DNA from: Nostoc sp. S4
Lineage (GTDB): Bacteria > Cyanobacteriota > Cyanobacteriia > Cyanobacteriales > Nostocaceae
NCBI GenBank assembly: GCA_029379225.1
Contig: JAQYWR010000031.1
Coordinates: forward strand, 27,447-91,446
DNA length: 64,000 bases
Reading direction: 5' to 3'
Shown: piece by piece, positions 53,841 through 63,277 of the stretch
Numbering within the stretch: the stretch's first letter is position 1
Layout of the letters: each line of letters begins with the position of its first letter
Notes under the pieces: model-generated
What the model was told of the DNA's origin: nothing
Databases searched by the model: none
What the model saw: only the letters and a program-made list of their open reading frames with translations
Translations under genes and position numbers: made by a program

Positions 53841-56800
53841 ATGATTAGTAATGATTCTGTACACGCAGAAAAAAATCAGCCCTTGGGAATGCGCCTACCA
53901 CGTACTCTGAGTTATCTCGAAACTTGGGGCTTTGGGTTGACGGGTCATGTTGGATGGATTGGTACTGCTCCCATCATTCATGCAGCGTTAGGGTCTAAAG
54001 CTATCTTAGTTTGGTTGTTTGGCACCATTGTCTCCTTTTTACTTAATTTGCAGGTACAAAGTCTAGGTAGACATTGGCCAGATGTCGCAGGAGGAACACC
54101 GAACTATACTACAAGGTTATTAAAGAACTTTCCTGGTTTAGGCCGTTACGTAGCCTTAGGCTACTTTTTTAGCTGGGCAGCAGCACCAGCACTGTACGCA
54201 ATTATTTTAACAAACCTGATTAAAGTCAACTTTCAAACATTAGGTATTGTTTGTCCAGAAACTTTTTTAAAAGTTGTATTTACAGCGATTCCTTTTATTG
54301 TGGCGTTCAGTGGTACTCGTGCTTTAGCGCTGCTGCACTTATTTTTTGTGTTCCCTGCGATTTTATTACTGTTTTTGTTTTGCATTCAAGGCGTACTATG
54401 GTTAACTTTTTCAAGCACTAGTTTTAACTTACCCCCAATTAGTATACATAGCTTGAGCTTTGAAGAATGGGCAAAGTGGTTTTTCTTAGCTAGTTATTCA
54501 ATTTATGCTTGTGAAACTACTTCTTCTTTTGTTGCTGATAGCCACAACCCAGAAAAAACTTTGAAGTTTTTATCTGTGGCTGCTTGGTTAATTCCTCCGG
54601 TATTTATAGGCAGTTCTTGGGTATTAACGTGTTCGGCTCCAAATCCAACAATAGGCGACGATGTATTCTTAAATTTGCTAGCAGCTTCTGTGCCTTTTTG
54701 GGGGAAATATGCCTCATTTTTAGTAACACTTCTAATTACTGTATCCTGCCTTTTAAGTTCTGCTACGGCAGTTTCTAATTCTCCTCGGATATTATACCAA
54801 CTTGCTTTAGACGGACAACTTTCTGAGATATTTGCAGTAGTTTCCCGTCAAGGTGTTCTTGGACCTGCCATTATAGTTGCCTTCATTCTTAGTCTGTTTT
54901 GTTTGAATTTAGGAAATGTATCTCAACTGGTGACAGTAGCAGGTACTTGTTATCTGTTGTCGATTATGGGACTACATTTAGGATTATGGTTGTGTCGAGG
55001 TCAACCGCAGGTGTTGTGGCCTCGGTGCTCACTTGGTTTTTTCTTTGTAGAAGCGATAGTTCTGATAATCGGAGGTTTAACTTGGAATTGGAGAGATTTT
55101 TTAGTGGGATTATTGTTACCCATTGTTTTGATGCTAGGAGATCTAGTGCTACGTGGCTTAAGATTTGCGCCATTACATCCAAGATGGTGGACTGAGCGTT
55201 ACGATGCAAAGTCTAGTAAAAATAACCCAGACTTTGTTGTTCTACAAGTGATTGTCTTAGTATCATTAATTTGTATTACTGCTACAAGCAGTTGGTTTAT
55301 TCGCGATTTATTAGGCAAAGTTACTAATAATACTCCTAACTCTTTATTAGCTATTTTGTTGGTGACACTTTCTTTTACAGGAGTAGCGATCGCCTGTTGG
55401 ACAACTCTACCACAAATTGTTGCTATTGATGAGGCACGCAAACAAGCAAAAAACCTATTTATCACTACTCTCGACACAGTTCCAGATACTGTTTTAGTCT
55501 TAGATGAAGACGGGATGATTTGTCAAACAAATGCAGCTGCTGAAGAATTATTTGAATTAAGCGTTCAGCAGTTACTTGGGCAAAACTTGAATCAACTGTT
55601 AATGTGTTATCACGGTAAACCAGAGGAATGGTCTATTAGGAGCGAGCAAACTTTAAAAATCAACCAAGGTCTACGAATTGTTGAATCGACTGTTTCACGC
55701 CCATTTAATCCTCAACTACGAGAGTATGTTGTCATTGTACGTGACATTACTCAACGTAAGTTAGCAGAGAAAGAATTAGTCCAATATCGTTGTCAGCTTG
55801 AGCAACTGGTGTTAGAACGCACCATTGAACTTATTCGAGTTAATCAACAACTCCAACAGGACATCATTAAACGTCAAAATGCCCAAGAACAATTACTACA
55901 CAATAGTCTTCACGACGTGCTAACTGGGTTACCCAATCAATCTTTATTTATCGAGCGAGTGCAACAGTCAATAGAACGTACTAAACAGGACAATAATTAT
56001 CTATTTGCTGTTCTTTTCTTAGATGTAGACCGTTTTAAGGTGGTTAATGATAGCCTCGGACATCTACTAGGAAATCAACTTTTGATTGCAATTTCTCATC
56101 GCCTCAAGTCAGTTGTGCGAGCTGGAGATATAGTTGCTCGTTTTGGTGGAGATGAGTTCACAATTTTAATTGAAGAAATTGATGATATTAATACTGCCAT
56201 ACAAATAGCTGAACGCATTAAAAAGGTGCTAGCTTTGCCATTTCAATTGAACGAGCATCGAGTGTTTACTAATGCTAGTATTGGCATTGCTTTTAGTAAA
56301 GTAGATTATCAGCAAGCAGCACAAATTATCCGCGATGCTGATGTGGCAATGTACTCTGCCAAAGCACTTGGTAAAGCACGTTATCAGGTGTTCGATCAAA
56401 AGATGCATGAAAGTGCATCTTTACTCTTAGAATTAGAAACTGCTCTGCGACATGCACTGCTACTCAAGCAAGAAGAATTTCGCCTTTACTACCAACCAAT
56501 TATTTCACTATTAACTGGTAAAATTATTGGATTTGAAGCATTGATCCGCTGGCATCATCCAGAACGAGGAATTGTTTCCCCTCAAGATTTTATCCCCTTG
56601 GCGGAAGAAACGGGAATGATTGTTAGTATTGGGCAATGGGTACTTTATCAAGCGTGCCACCAAATGCACATCTGGCATCAACAATTTCCTAGCTCGCTAA
56701 ACTTAACAATTAGCGTCAATTTTTCTGGTAAACAGATTAGCCAACCCGATATCTTTAAACAAGTTAAACTAATTTTGCAGCAAACTGGACTGAAGCCATG

Positions 56801-57227
56801 CAGTTTGAAATTAGAGATTACTGAAAGTTTGTTGATGGATAATTTTGAATTAGCTACTACTGTGCTTTCCCAGTTAACTGCCCTAAATATCGAGTTACAC
56901 ATGGATGATTTTGGTACTGGCTATTCATCTTTGAATTATTTGCATCGCCTACCAATCAAAACCATTAAGATTGACCGCTCTTTTGTTAACAATATAGGTA
57001 GTCGAGGAGAGAATTTAGAAATTGTTCGAGCGATAGTTACATTAGCTCATAATTTAAATATGTCTGTAACAGCAGAAGGAATAGAAACTGTAGAGCAATT
57101 AGCACAACTAAAGGCATTACAATGTGATTATGGACAAGGATATTTTTTCTTACCACCTATAGAAAGCGCAGAAGTAGAAACATTACTGGCTGCTAACTTT
57201 TGTTGCAAAGACTTCTTCAGGAACTAA
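53841..57227 (+). CDS. Amino-acid-permease domain fused to PAS-GGDEF-EAL
   Basis: A 1128-aa multidomain membrane protein. Residues ~20-460 form an APC-type permease with about 12 helices (SYLETWGFGLTGHVGWIGTA, PNYTTRLLKNFPGLGRYVAL, EWAKWFFLASYSIYACETTS), followed by two more helices (~475-540). Residues ~545-640 are a PAS domain (TLDTVPDTVLVLDEDGMICQ), then a short coiled coil. The GGDEF domain has an intact catalytic loop RFGGDEF (near residue 769), and the EAL domain has EALIRWHHPERG (near 899) and LHMDDFGTGYSSL. Both c-di-GMP synthesis and breakdown are therefore possible. I infer a receptor that uses a permease fold to sense an amino acid. The protein is uninterrupted. Confidence 0.88.
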   Translation: MISNDSVHAEKNQPLGMRLPRTLSYLETWGFGLTGHVGWIGTAPIIHAALGSKAILVWLFGTIVSFLLNLQVQSLGRHWPDVAGGTPNYTTRLLKNFPGLGRYVALGYFFSWAAAPALYAIILTNLIKVNFQTLGIVCPETFLKVVFTAIPFIVAFSGTRALALLHLFFVFPAILLLFLFCIQGVLWLTFSSTSFNLPPISIHSLSFEEWAKWFFLASYSIYACETTSSFVADSHNPEKTLKFLSVAAWLIPPVFIGSSWVLTCSAPNPTIGDDVFLNLLAASVPFWGKYASFLVTLLITVSCLLSSATAVSNSPRILYQLALDGQLSEIFAVVSRQGVLGPAIIVAFILSLFCLNLGNVSQLVTVAGTCYLLSIMGLHLGLWLCRGQPQVLWPRCSLGFFFVEAIVLIIGGLTWNWRDFLVGLLLPIVLMLGDLVLRGLRFAPLHPRWWTERYDAKSSKNNPDFVVLQVIVLVSLICITATSSWFIRDLLGKVTNNTPNSLLAILLVTLSFTGVAIACWTTLPQIVAIDEARKQAKNLFITTLDTVPDTVLVLDEDGMICQTNAAAEELFELSVQQLLGQNLNQLLMCYHGKPEEWSIRSEQTLKINQGLRIVESTVSRPFNPQLREYVVIVRDITQRKLAEKELVQYRCQLEQLVLERTIELIRVNQQLQQDIIKRQNAQEQLLHNSLHDVLTGLPNQSLFIERVQQSIERTKQDNNYLFAVLFLDVDRFKVVNDSLGHLLGNQLLIAISHRLKSVVRAGDIVARFGGDEFTILIEEIDDINTAIQIAERIKKVLALPFQLNEHRVFTNASIGIAFSKVDYQQAAQIIRDADVAMYSAKALGKARYQVFDQKMHESASLLLELETALRHALLLKQEEFRLYYQPIISLLTGKIIGFEALIRWHHPERGIVSPQDFIPLAEETGMIVSIGQWVLYQACHQMHIWHQQFPSSLNLTISVNFSGKQISQPDIFKQVKLILQQTGLKPCSLKLEITESLLMDNFELATTVLSQLTALNIELHMDDFGTGYSSLNYLHRLPIKTIKIDRSFVNNIGSRGENLEIVRAIVTLAHNLNMSVTAEGIETVEQLAQLKALQCDYGQGYFFLPPIESAEVETLLAANFCCKDFFRN

Positions 57228-57303
57228 ATTTTTATTTGTCATTGGTTATTAATTATTTATAATTTGTGTTTATATATCATAAACGAATAATGACTAATGA
57301 CAA

Positions 57304-58452
57304 TTAGCTTACTGCCTGTAATTGTAAATCTTTTACTTGATTAAATAATCCCTGTTCTAAAACAAGTTCATGAATAAAAGTATCGATTTTTTCTTTATCT
57401 ATATTCTGCATGACTACAATGTGTGCCCAATTCTCAAAGCTTGCTAACTGCCACTTTTTAATTAATCTTTGAGAAGGTTTTTGAAGTACTACAGTATTAG
57501 AGAAATTATTGAGCATACATGGATATTCTCTGAATTGAAGTTGGTGAAAAAGATATTGAGCATTCCGAATACAGGTCTTTGCTTCTCTGGCTAAACCATT
57601 ATAACCTCTACTTTGCAGTGCATACCAGAGAATCAAAGGAGTATGACCGTTTCTAGAGCCGAGAATAGTTGTATCTTTGGAACCAATATATTCAATCATT
57701 GTTTCCACTCTTTCTACCCATTTTTTCTTAGTCAAGACTACACCACAGGGTAATGGAGAACCTATAAATTTAGCAGAAATAGCTATACTATCTATTGGTT
57801 TTTGAAAGTTCACTTGAGGAGCACCATCTAAAAATGGTAAGATTAATCCTGAAAGTGCAGCATCACAATGAATGTAGTAATTTTTAATCTGATGACGAGC
57901 TAAAATTTCTAAAACTTTGTCTAAATCATCGATCGCACCTTTAACAGTAGTGCCAATATTTAAATTGATAATCACAGGATAATTACGATTTTGGCTAATT
58001 ACCTGTTCTAAATGGTGATAACTTATTTCCCCATTAATTTGTGAATCTACAACCTGATGTTTGATCCGAAATAATTTAGCTGCTTTAGAAATTGAGTAAT
58101 GAGAATCTTGTGATGAATATAGAATTCCATTGGGATAAATTTCTCTTGCTAAAAATATCCCATACAAATTACCTTCAGTTCCACCAGCAGTCACGTAACC
58201 CCAAAATTGATTTTCTGGAATTTTATAAAGTTGGGCAAAAAAAGACAATACTTCTTGTTCAAATTGACGAGAATGTAGGCCAAAATCTGGCTCCACATAA
58301 GGATCTCCCGCATTATTTAGCAGGAAACTGAAAAATTTGACAATTTCACTGTAATCACAACTTAAATTATATGGATAACCTGCATGAAAGTGCGATCGCT
58401 GTTCTATCTGCTGTAAAAAATTTCCCAACTTTTGAGCAACTCTATCTGACAT
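57304..58452 (-). CDS. PLP-dependent amino acid decarboxylase (histidine-decarboxylase-like)
   Basis: A 382-aa group II decarboxylase. The closest pattern is bacterial PLP histidine decarboxylase: FHAGYPYNLSCDY, GYVTAGGTEGNLYGIFLARE, YSSQDSHYSISKAAKL, IINLNIGTTVKGAIDDLD and YIHCDAALSG. The PLP-lysine segment reads SIAISAKFIGSPLPCGV, with Lys228. Family members have SGHK here; the Gly-His pair is replaced by one Ala, a net loss of one residue beside the Schiff-base Lys. The length otherwise fits. It is convergent with the permease-GGDEF-EAL gene, 76 bp apart. Confidence 0.85.
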   Translation of the reverse strand: MSDRVAQKLGNFLQQIEQRSHFHAGYPYNLSCDYSEIVKFFSFLLNNAGDPYVEPDFGLHSRQFEQEVLSFFAQLYKIPENQFWGYVTAGGTEGNLYGIFLAREIYPNGILYSSQDSHYSISKAAKLFRIKHQVVDSQINGEISYHHLEQVISQNRNYPVIINLNIGTTVKGAIDDLDKVLEILARHQIKNYYIHCDAALSGLILPFLDGAPQVNFQKPIDSIAISAKFIGSPLPCGVVLTKKKWVERVETMIEYIGSKDTTILGSRNGHTPLILWYALQSRGYNGLAREAKTCIRNAQYLFHQLQFREYPCMLNNFSNTVVLQKPSQRLIKKWQLASFENWAHIVVMQNIDKEKIDTFIHELVLEQGLFNQVKDLQLQAVS

Positions 58453-59460
58453 AATCTGTATTTTTTATTTTTGATTTAACGGAAGTTTTAGTCTAAATTT
58501 TAGATATAATCCCATTTCTTTACTATTTTTTTATATTAAATATAAAATATTTCTCTTAAAAAAAAATAATCAGTGCAATTACCTAAAAAAATTTTTTAAT
58601 TATATTTTTTATTTAAAATCTTGACCAAATGAATAAATTTGAATAAAAAAATTATCAAAATCTTTGTAATACGTGAATCTTTAAAAACACTGTCAGTATT
58701 TTTAAAGATTCACTTCAAAATCAATTCCGGATAATCACTTATAAAAAACTCTGTTTATCTTTGCATCATAGCTTCTGTATCAGGTAGATTAAGCATAATT
58801 ACTTATAAGCAAAATTTCTGCGTTTGAGAGTGCTAGAGAAAGACTTATGACAACTTCTGCTCTACTTCCCTGCGGCATCTCTCCAAACTCGCGGGGAGGT
58901 TAAAGGGGTTAAAATAATGTGCAGCTTCCCAGAGAATTGATATTAATTCATTAATAGAGATTAAAAAATAGCTAGCCTTTTTTCAAGTTCTCGACTTCAG
59001 TCGTAGCCTAACAACTACGAATTACTGTCTTCATACCGTTAGCGACGTAGGAGCGTCATCATAAATTACAAATTATGTTGACACCACTTACTCATGGGGG
59101 AGACCGTGACGCAGTGGCTCCTCTGTGCCTATGGCGCTTGTGCTGCACTTCGCGCACCATGCAGACAAATTCAAAAATTAAAGCGCATTACTATCTATTC
59201 TGCTCTATGAAAGAAATTGAAGAAAAACTGTATCAGTTTGTATCTGGTTGAGATTTATGAATTTTAACTGACGTTAACAAGGAAATCTAACTGTAGACAG
59301 ATGAAATGTGAAGCGTTACTGTGGTTAAAAATCTGGATTTTTGTGTTTAGCCTATATTCAAGTGTAAACGCTAGAGACAAGGAGCGAATCATTATGATAT
59401 TGCTCCTAAGTGTATCCGATCCCGTCCACAGCCAGCCCCAAGACATAGGTTTTTTTACTC
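58453..59460. other. One-kilobase AT-rich spacer
   Basis: No gene is supported. A 15-bp perfect inverted repeat lies at 58673-58713. The right part contains repeat-type spacer (ctcgcggggaggttaaagggg, gtgacgcagtggctcc). The plus frame at 59301-59510 runs into the GH65 start and is probably chance. Confidence 0.5.
58673..58713. repeat. 15-bp perfect inverted repeat
   Basis: GTGAATCTTTAAAAA and TTTTTAAAGATTCAC pair around an 11-nt loop (cactgtcagta), about 220 bp upstream of the decarboxylase start. No gene ends near here, so it is not an obvious terminator. It may be a small mobile repeat or a regulatory RNA structure. Confidence 0.6.
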
Positions 59461-61668
59461 ATGCTCAACGTATCCACTCACAATTCTCAACAAAATCAGC
59501 AACTAATTGACACTACTGACTGGAACGTTATTGAAACGGAATTCGATCCGATACAGTTGCATCACAAAGAAACTGTTTTTACCCTTGGTAATGGCTATTT
59601 AGGAGTGCGAGGTACTTTCGAGGAAGGGTATTCCCAGGATATTGCAGCCACACTCATTCATGGTGTTTATGATGATGTGACAATTGCTCATACTGAGCTT
59701 GTGAACTGTCCTAACTGGTTGCCATTGACAGTAAAAGTAGCAGGTGAACGCTTTAGCATAGATAGTGGTGAAATTCTCAACTATGAGCGGCGGCTTGATT
59801 TACGTTTGGGTTTAGTTAGCCGTGATGTGCGCTGGCGTAGTCCTAGTGGTCATACCTTAGATTTTCACTTTCAGCGGTTCGCTAGTTTAGCAGATCAACA
59901 TGTTTTAGCGATTCGTACTTCGGTGACATCGGTAGACTTTGAAGGTGAGATCGTCGTTGAAGCGGGGTTTGATCCCGAACCACATACCCAAGGCGTTAGA
60001 CATTGGCGAACCCAAAACCAAGGGGGTATAGATCGAATCATCTGGCTAAATAGTCAAACTCTGCACTCAGGTATTCAACTGGGGATGGCGGCTAAGTTAG
60101 TGATAGATGATGAGACTATACCCGTGCGCGTTGAAAATGCTTGCAGTTCTCCCACTTTGGTAACCAGTTTAGAGTTTTACCCAGGAAAAACGGTGACTCT
60201 GGAAAAGATTGTCACTGTGTTTACTTCACGGGAAATAGAAGTTCCAATTGCCGCAGCGATAGAGAGGCTAGGTAACGAACCAAGGTACGCTACTCTGTTA
60301 GCCGCTCACATTGCTGCATGGGAGCAAGTGTGGCAAGACAGTGACATGATTATTGAAGGCGATCGCCAAGCTCAATTAAGTGTCCGTTATAATCTCTTCC
60401 AATTACTAGCTGTAACACCGCGTCACGATAACCGAGTGAGTATCCCTCCCAAAACCCTCTCCGGTTTTGCTTATCGCGGACACATCTTTTGGGATACAGA
60501 AATTTTCATTCTTCCCTTCCTTACCTTCACTCAACCAGCTCTAGCCCGGAACTTGCTCACCTACCGCTATCACACTTTACCAGGAGCTAGACGCAAAGCC
60601 CAAGAAGCAGGTTATCAAGGAGCCATGTTTGCTTGGGAAAGTGCTATGACTGGCGATGAAGTCACTCCGCGCTGGGTACCAACTCCTAACGGCGAATTAG
60701 TCCGTATTTGGTGCGGTGATATCGAAGTGCATATCAACGCAGATATCGCTTATGCAGTATTACACTATTGGCACACCACCAACGATGATGACTGGATGCG
60801 GGATTACGGCGCCGAAATTATCCTAGATACGGCAGTTTTTTGGGAAAGTCGCGTGCAGTGGAACCAACAGCGCCACAGCTATGACATCCTGGATGTGATT
60901 GGCCCTGATGAAAATCACGATCGCGTTGATAATAATGCCTTCACCAATCTCATGGTACAGTGGCATTTACAATCAGCTTTGGCATTGTGGGACTGGCTCA
61001 AACAAGCCTACCCCGAAACCTCAGCCCAATTGGTGCAAAAACTCAACTTAACTACACAACGTTTGCACCGATGGGCAGAAATCCCAGAGCATCTATTTGT
61101 CAATCAAGATCCAAAAACAGGTTTAATTGAGCAGTTTGAAGGCTTTTTCCAGCTAGAAGAGATCGATTTTGCTGATTACGAACCGCGTAATAAATCTCTG
61201 CAAGGTCTATTGGGAATTGAAGCCACAAGCCAAAAGCAGATTCTCAAGCAGCCAGATGTGTTGATGCTTTTGTATTTGCTGCGGGAACGTTACGACCATA
61301 ACACCCTGGCTACCAACTGGGACTATTACAGCCAACGCACCGACCACACCTATGGTTCATCACTCGGCCCAGCTATTCACGCCATCTTAGCCTGCGACCT
61401 AAATCAACCAACCGAAGCTTATAGGCATTTTATGCGATCGGCCTTGGTAGACTTAGAAGATGTCCGGCTCAATGCAGGTGAAGGAGTTCACGCCGCCAGT
61501 GCTGGAGGAGTTTGGCAAGCAGTAGTCTTTGGATTTGCTGGTATCCGCATGACTCAATTTGGCCCTGTGGCTTGTCCCAATCTACCACCTAATTGGACGC
61601 GTCTGAAGTTTCGTATGCAATGGCGTAACGAGTGGTATGACTTTGACTTAAGAGCCGAAACGAAGTAG
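59461..61668 (+). CDS. Glycoside hydrolase family 65 disaccharide phosphorylase
   Basis: A 735-aa protein with the GH65 (maltose/kojibiose/trehalose phosphorylase) plan: an N-terminal beta-sandwich (FDPIQLHHKETVFTLGNGYLGVRGTFEEG) and an (alpha/alpha)6 barrel. Barrel motifs are HIFWDTEIFILPF, TYRYHTLPGARRKAQEAGYQGAMFAWES and DVIGPDENHDRVDNNAFTN, in which Glu484 is the likely catalytic acid. Such enzymes split an alpha-glucoside with phosphate to give beta-glucose-1-phosphate. The linkage cannot be told. A partner beta-phosphoglucomutase gene is not next to it. Confidence 0.88.
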   Translation: MLNVSTHNSQQNQQLIDTTDWNVIETEFDPIQLHHKETVFTLGNGYLGVRGTFEEGYSQDIAATLIHGVYDDVTIAHTELVNCPNWLPLTVKVAGERFSIDSGEILNYERRLDLRLGLVSRDVRWRSPSGHTLDFHFQRFASLADQHVLAIRTSVTSVDFEGEIVVEAGFDPEPHTQGVRHWRTQNQGGIDRIIWLNSQTLHSGIQLGMAAKLVIDDETIPVRVENACSSPTLVTSLEFYPGKTVTLEKIVTVFTSREIEVPIAAAIERLGNEPRYATLLAAHIAAWEQVWQDSDMIIEGDRQAQLSVRYNLFQLLAVTPRHDNRVSIPPKTLSGFAYRGHIFWDTEIFILPFLTFTQPALARNLLTYRYHTLPGARRKAQEAGYQGAMFAWESAMTGDEVTPRWVPTPNGELVRIWCGDIEVHINADIAYAVLHYWHTTNDDDWMRDYGAEIILDTAVFWESRVQWNQQRHSYDILDVIGPDENHDRVDNNAFTNLMVQWHLQSALALWDWLKQAYPETSAQLVQKLNLTTQRLHRWAEIPEHLFVNQDPKTGLIEQFEGFFQLEEIDFADYEPRNKSLQGLLGIEATSQKQILKQPDVLMLLYLLRERYDHNTLATNWDYYSQRTDHTYGSSLGPAIHAILACDLNQPTEAYRHFMRSALVDLEDVRLNAGEGVHAASAGGVWQAVVFGFAGIRMTQFGPVACPNLPPNWTRLKFRMQWRNEWYDFDLRAETK

Positions 61669-62163
61669 AAGTTCCAGTTTGGTAGATGAAAGCGTGAAAA
61701 TTTGTTGATTTTTTTTGGTGTTGCTGATTTAGAGCTAGGAGTTTAGCGTTCTTCTCCAGTCACAGACGCTGCGCGAATGCGGGTCGTTAAAATGATAGCA
61801 GGAGGCAGGAGGCAGGAGGCAGGAGGCAGGAGGTAAAACTATTACTGTTCCTAAAATTCACGCTTGTCATTATGTCTTAAAGGGTGTGACTACGGCTATA
61901 TGTATTTATTCAGCGCCAAGAGAGTAATCAACAAAGTTCAAAGAGTCGTTGACGAGTATTTTATTTGAGGTGGATTCATCTATAGCGGCTATCACCTCGT
62001 TGCAATACAGTCGCAACCCCAAAGAGCATTTGCTTTATGCAACTCCTCCCCTCCCCACTAGCGGGGAGGAGTTGAGGGTGGGGTTAAACGCCAAGTAAAA
62101 TCAACGAACAGTTACCAGTTATCAAGATTCATCTTATAACTGGTAACTGCTAACTGATAACTG
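61669..62163. other. Spacer with repeat, between GH65 and the repeat protein
   Basis: It holds the dispersed repeat at 61797-61900, a 'cttctccagtcacagacgctgcgcgaat' type REP-like stretch near 61750, and a gttaccagtta...taactggtaac inverted stretch near 62110-62150. No gene is seen. Confidence 0.5.
61797..61900. repeat. Dispersed spacer repeat, copy 2
   Basis: It starts with four to five tandem ggcagga units (agcaggaggcagg...) and ends ttaaagggtgtgactacggc then tata. It is the partner of 30411-30514. The two copies differ mainly in the number of aggaggc units and in the centre. Confidence 0.6.
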
Positions 62164-62631
62164 TTAATAACGACCCCAGTTACGATCGCGCTCATAGCGA
62201 TAGCGATCGTTACGAATGTTGTAAAGGTTATTATCCCGGTCGGGGCGGCGATAATAATCGCGCTCATAGCGACGGTTAACGTCACGAATGTTGCGATAGT
62301 TATTATCCTGGTCATGGCGGCGATTACGATCGCGTTCATAGCGGTAGTTACGATCGCGGTCATGGCGGCGATAATTCTCGCGCTCATAGCGGTGCTTGCG
62401 CTCGCGCTCATAGCGGTCGTGATTGTCGCGAATGTTGCGATAGTCGCGATCGCGGTCATAATCATCACGTTTGTGGTGACGACTTTGAAGTTGATAGTTA
62501 CCATCATCGTTGTGATGATAGCTGTAACTATCTAACTCAGCAAGATAAGACGCATCAGCTTTTGGAGAAATAGCCAAAGCTGAAGCAGACGCTATCAAGC
62601 CTGCCAGAAAAATAGAGGCAAAGCGGTTCAT
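62164..62631 (-). CDS. Exported Arg/Asp/Tyr-rich repeat protein
   Basis: A 155-aa protein. A signal peptide (MNRFASIFLAGLIASASALA, cleavage near ADAS) is followed by a low-complexity mature part of DRDRDYRNIRD, RYERE and RRHDRDRNYRYERDRN repeats, alternating basic, acidic and aromatic residues. No family is recognised. DNA repeats of about 24-48 bp underlie the protein repeats. The opposite strand is also open, as a by-product of repeat composition. It may be a cell-envelope protein with polyampholyte character. Confidence 0.7.
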   Translation of the reverse strand: MNRFASIFLAGLIASASALAISPKADASYLAELDSYSYHHNDDGNYQLQSRHHKRDDYDRDRDYRNIRDNHDRYERERKHRYERENYRRHDRDRNYRYERDRNRRHDQDNNYRNIRDVNRRYERDYYRRPDRDNNLYNIRNDRYRYERDRNWGRY

Positions 62632-62866
62632 GATGTGAATCGATTGTTGATAGTAATTTATGCAAGTCCAGTCTGTTTACGAAGAGCAGATTCCACAAGT
62701 CTTTAAATTAATCTTATCAATGTTGAATCAAGAAGAAAAGTTTTCTTGGGTGCGATGATTGAAAAAATTTTTGTCATCTGTGATACTTTTTGAATGTGAG
62801 AATTCAGATTGATACCTAATATTGTTAGTTAAATCAACAAACTATAACTTAGGATTACTTGGGTAG

Positions 62867-63001
62867 ATGTTGAGCGATCGCTTTTTTAGACTTCTGCTAC
62901 TTTTCGCGGTACTAGTATTTTCTGCTTGGGTAACAGTTCACCATGCCTATCTGCTGAAGATGATTCATTCAATATATTTAAAAGTTCTTGAGAAATTTTG
63001 A
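62867..63001 (+). CDS. Possible 44-residue membrane peptide
   Basis: ATG at 62867 gives MLSDRFFRLLLLFAVLVFSA and continues to KVLEKF before TGA. It has one hydrophobic segment between charged ends. A weak ribosome site is present (ggattacttgggtag). No family is recognised, and it could be chance. Confidence 0.3.
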   Translation: MLSDRFFRLLLLFAVLVFSAWVTVHHAYLLKMIHSIYLKVLEKF

Positions 63002-63052
63002 GAGCTTGCTGTCGTCGCAGTTTTGACCAAAGCAATTTACATGTAAATATTC

Positions 63053-63277
63053 ATGAACAACCGCCTGCCAAATATCCACCTTGAGGAAATCCTACAACTA
63101 GAATTTTTGGAGCTACTAAATATTACCCCTTATCGATTGAGCAAAGATATAGGTGTAGCTCAGACACGAATTAGTGAAATTTTATCTGGAAAACGCACTA
63201 TTACAGCAGATACAGCTTTGCGTTTATTTCGCTATTTTGGTAACAGCGCTCAATTTTGGTTGCATTTAAAAACGTAA
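63053..63277 (+). CDS. higA: HigA-type antitoxin, truncated by a stop
   Basis: A 74-aa XRE-type helix-turn-helix protein with the HigA pattern: LPNIHLEEILQLEFLELLNITPYRLSKDIG, then RISEILSGKRTITADTALRLFRYFG and SAQFWLHLKT. Family proteins continue for about 15-25 more residues (FWLNLQxxYD...). Here TAA follows LKT, and the next in-frame codons, YNIRQALE before another TAA, continue the family pattern. A nonsense mutation therefore seems to have cut the C-terminus. No higB toxin gene lies upstream. DNA binding could be retained. Confidence 0.75.
   Translation: MNNRLPNIHLEEILQLEFLELLNITPYRLSKDIGVAQTRISEILSGKRTITADTALRLFRYFGNSAQFWLHLKT

Noticed and set aside
54584..55477. Short ORFs inside the permease part of the fusion protein
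   Set aside because: They lie in other frames of a continuous permease-GGDEF-EAL reading frame.
59301..59510. 69-codon ORF overlapping the GH65 start
   Set aside because: It overlaps the GH65 coding start in another frame and has no support.
61797..61835. Tandem ggcagga units considered as a CRISPR-like array
   Set aside because: The units are 7 bp with no spacers; this is a simple repeat.
62112..62507. Minus-strand ORF rich in Ala, Thr, Ile and Met overlapping the repeat protein
   Set aside because: It is an alternative frame of the same repeat DNA; the other frame has a proper signal peptide.
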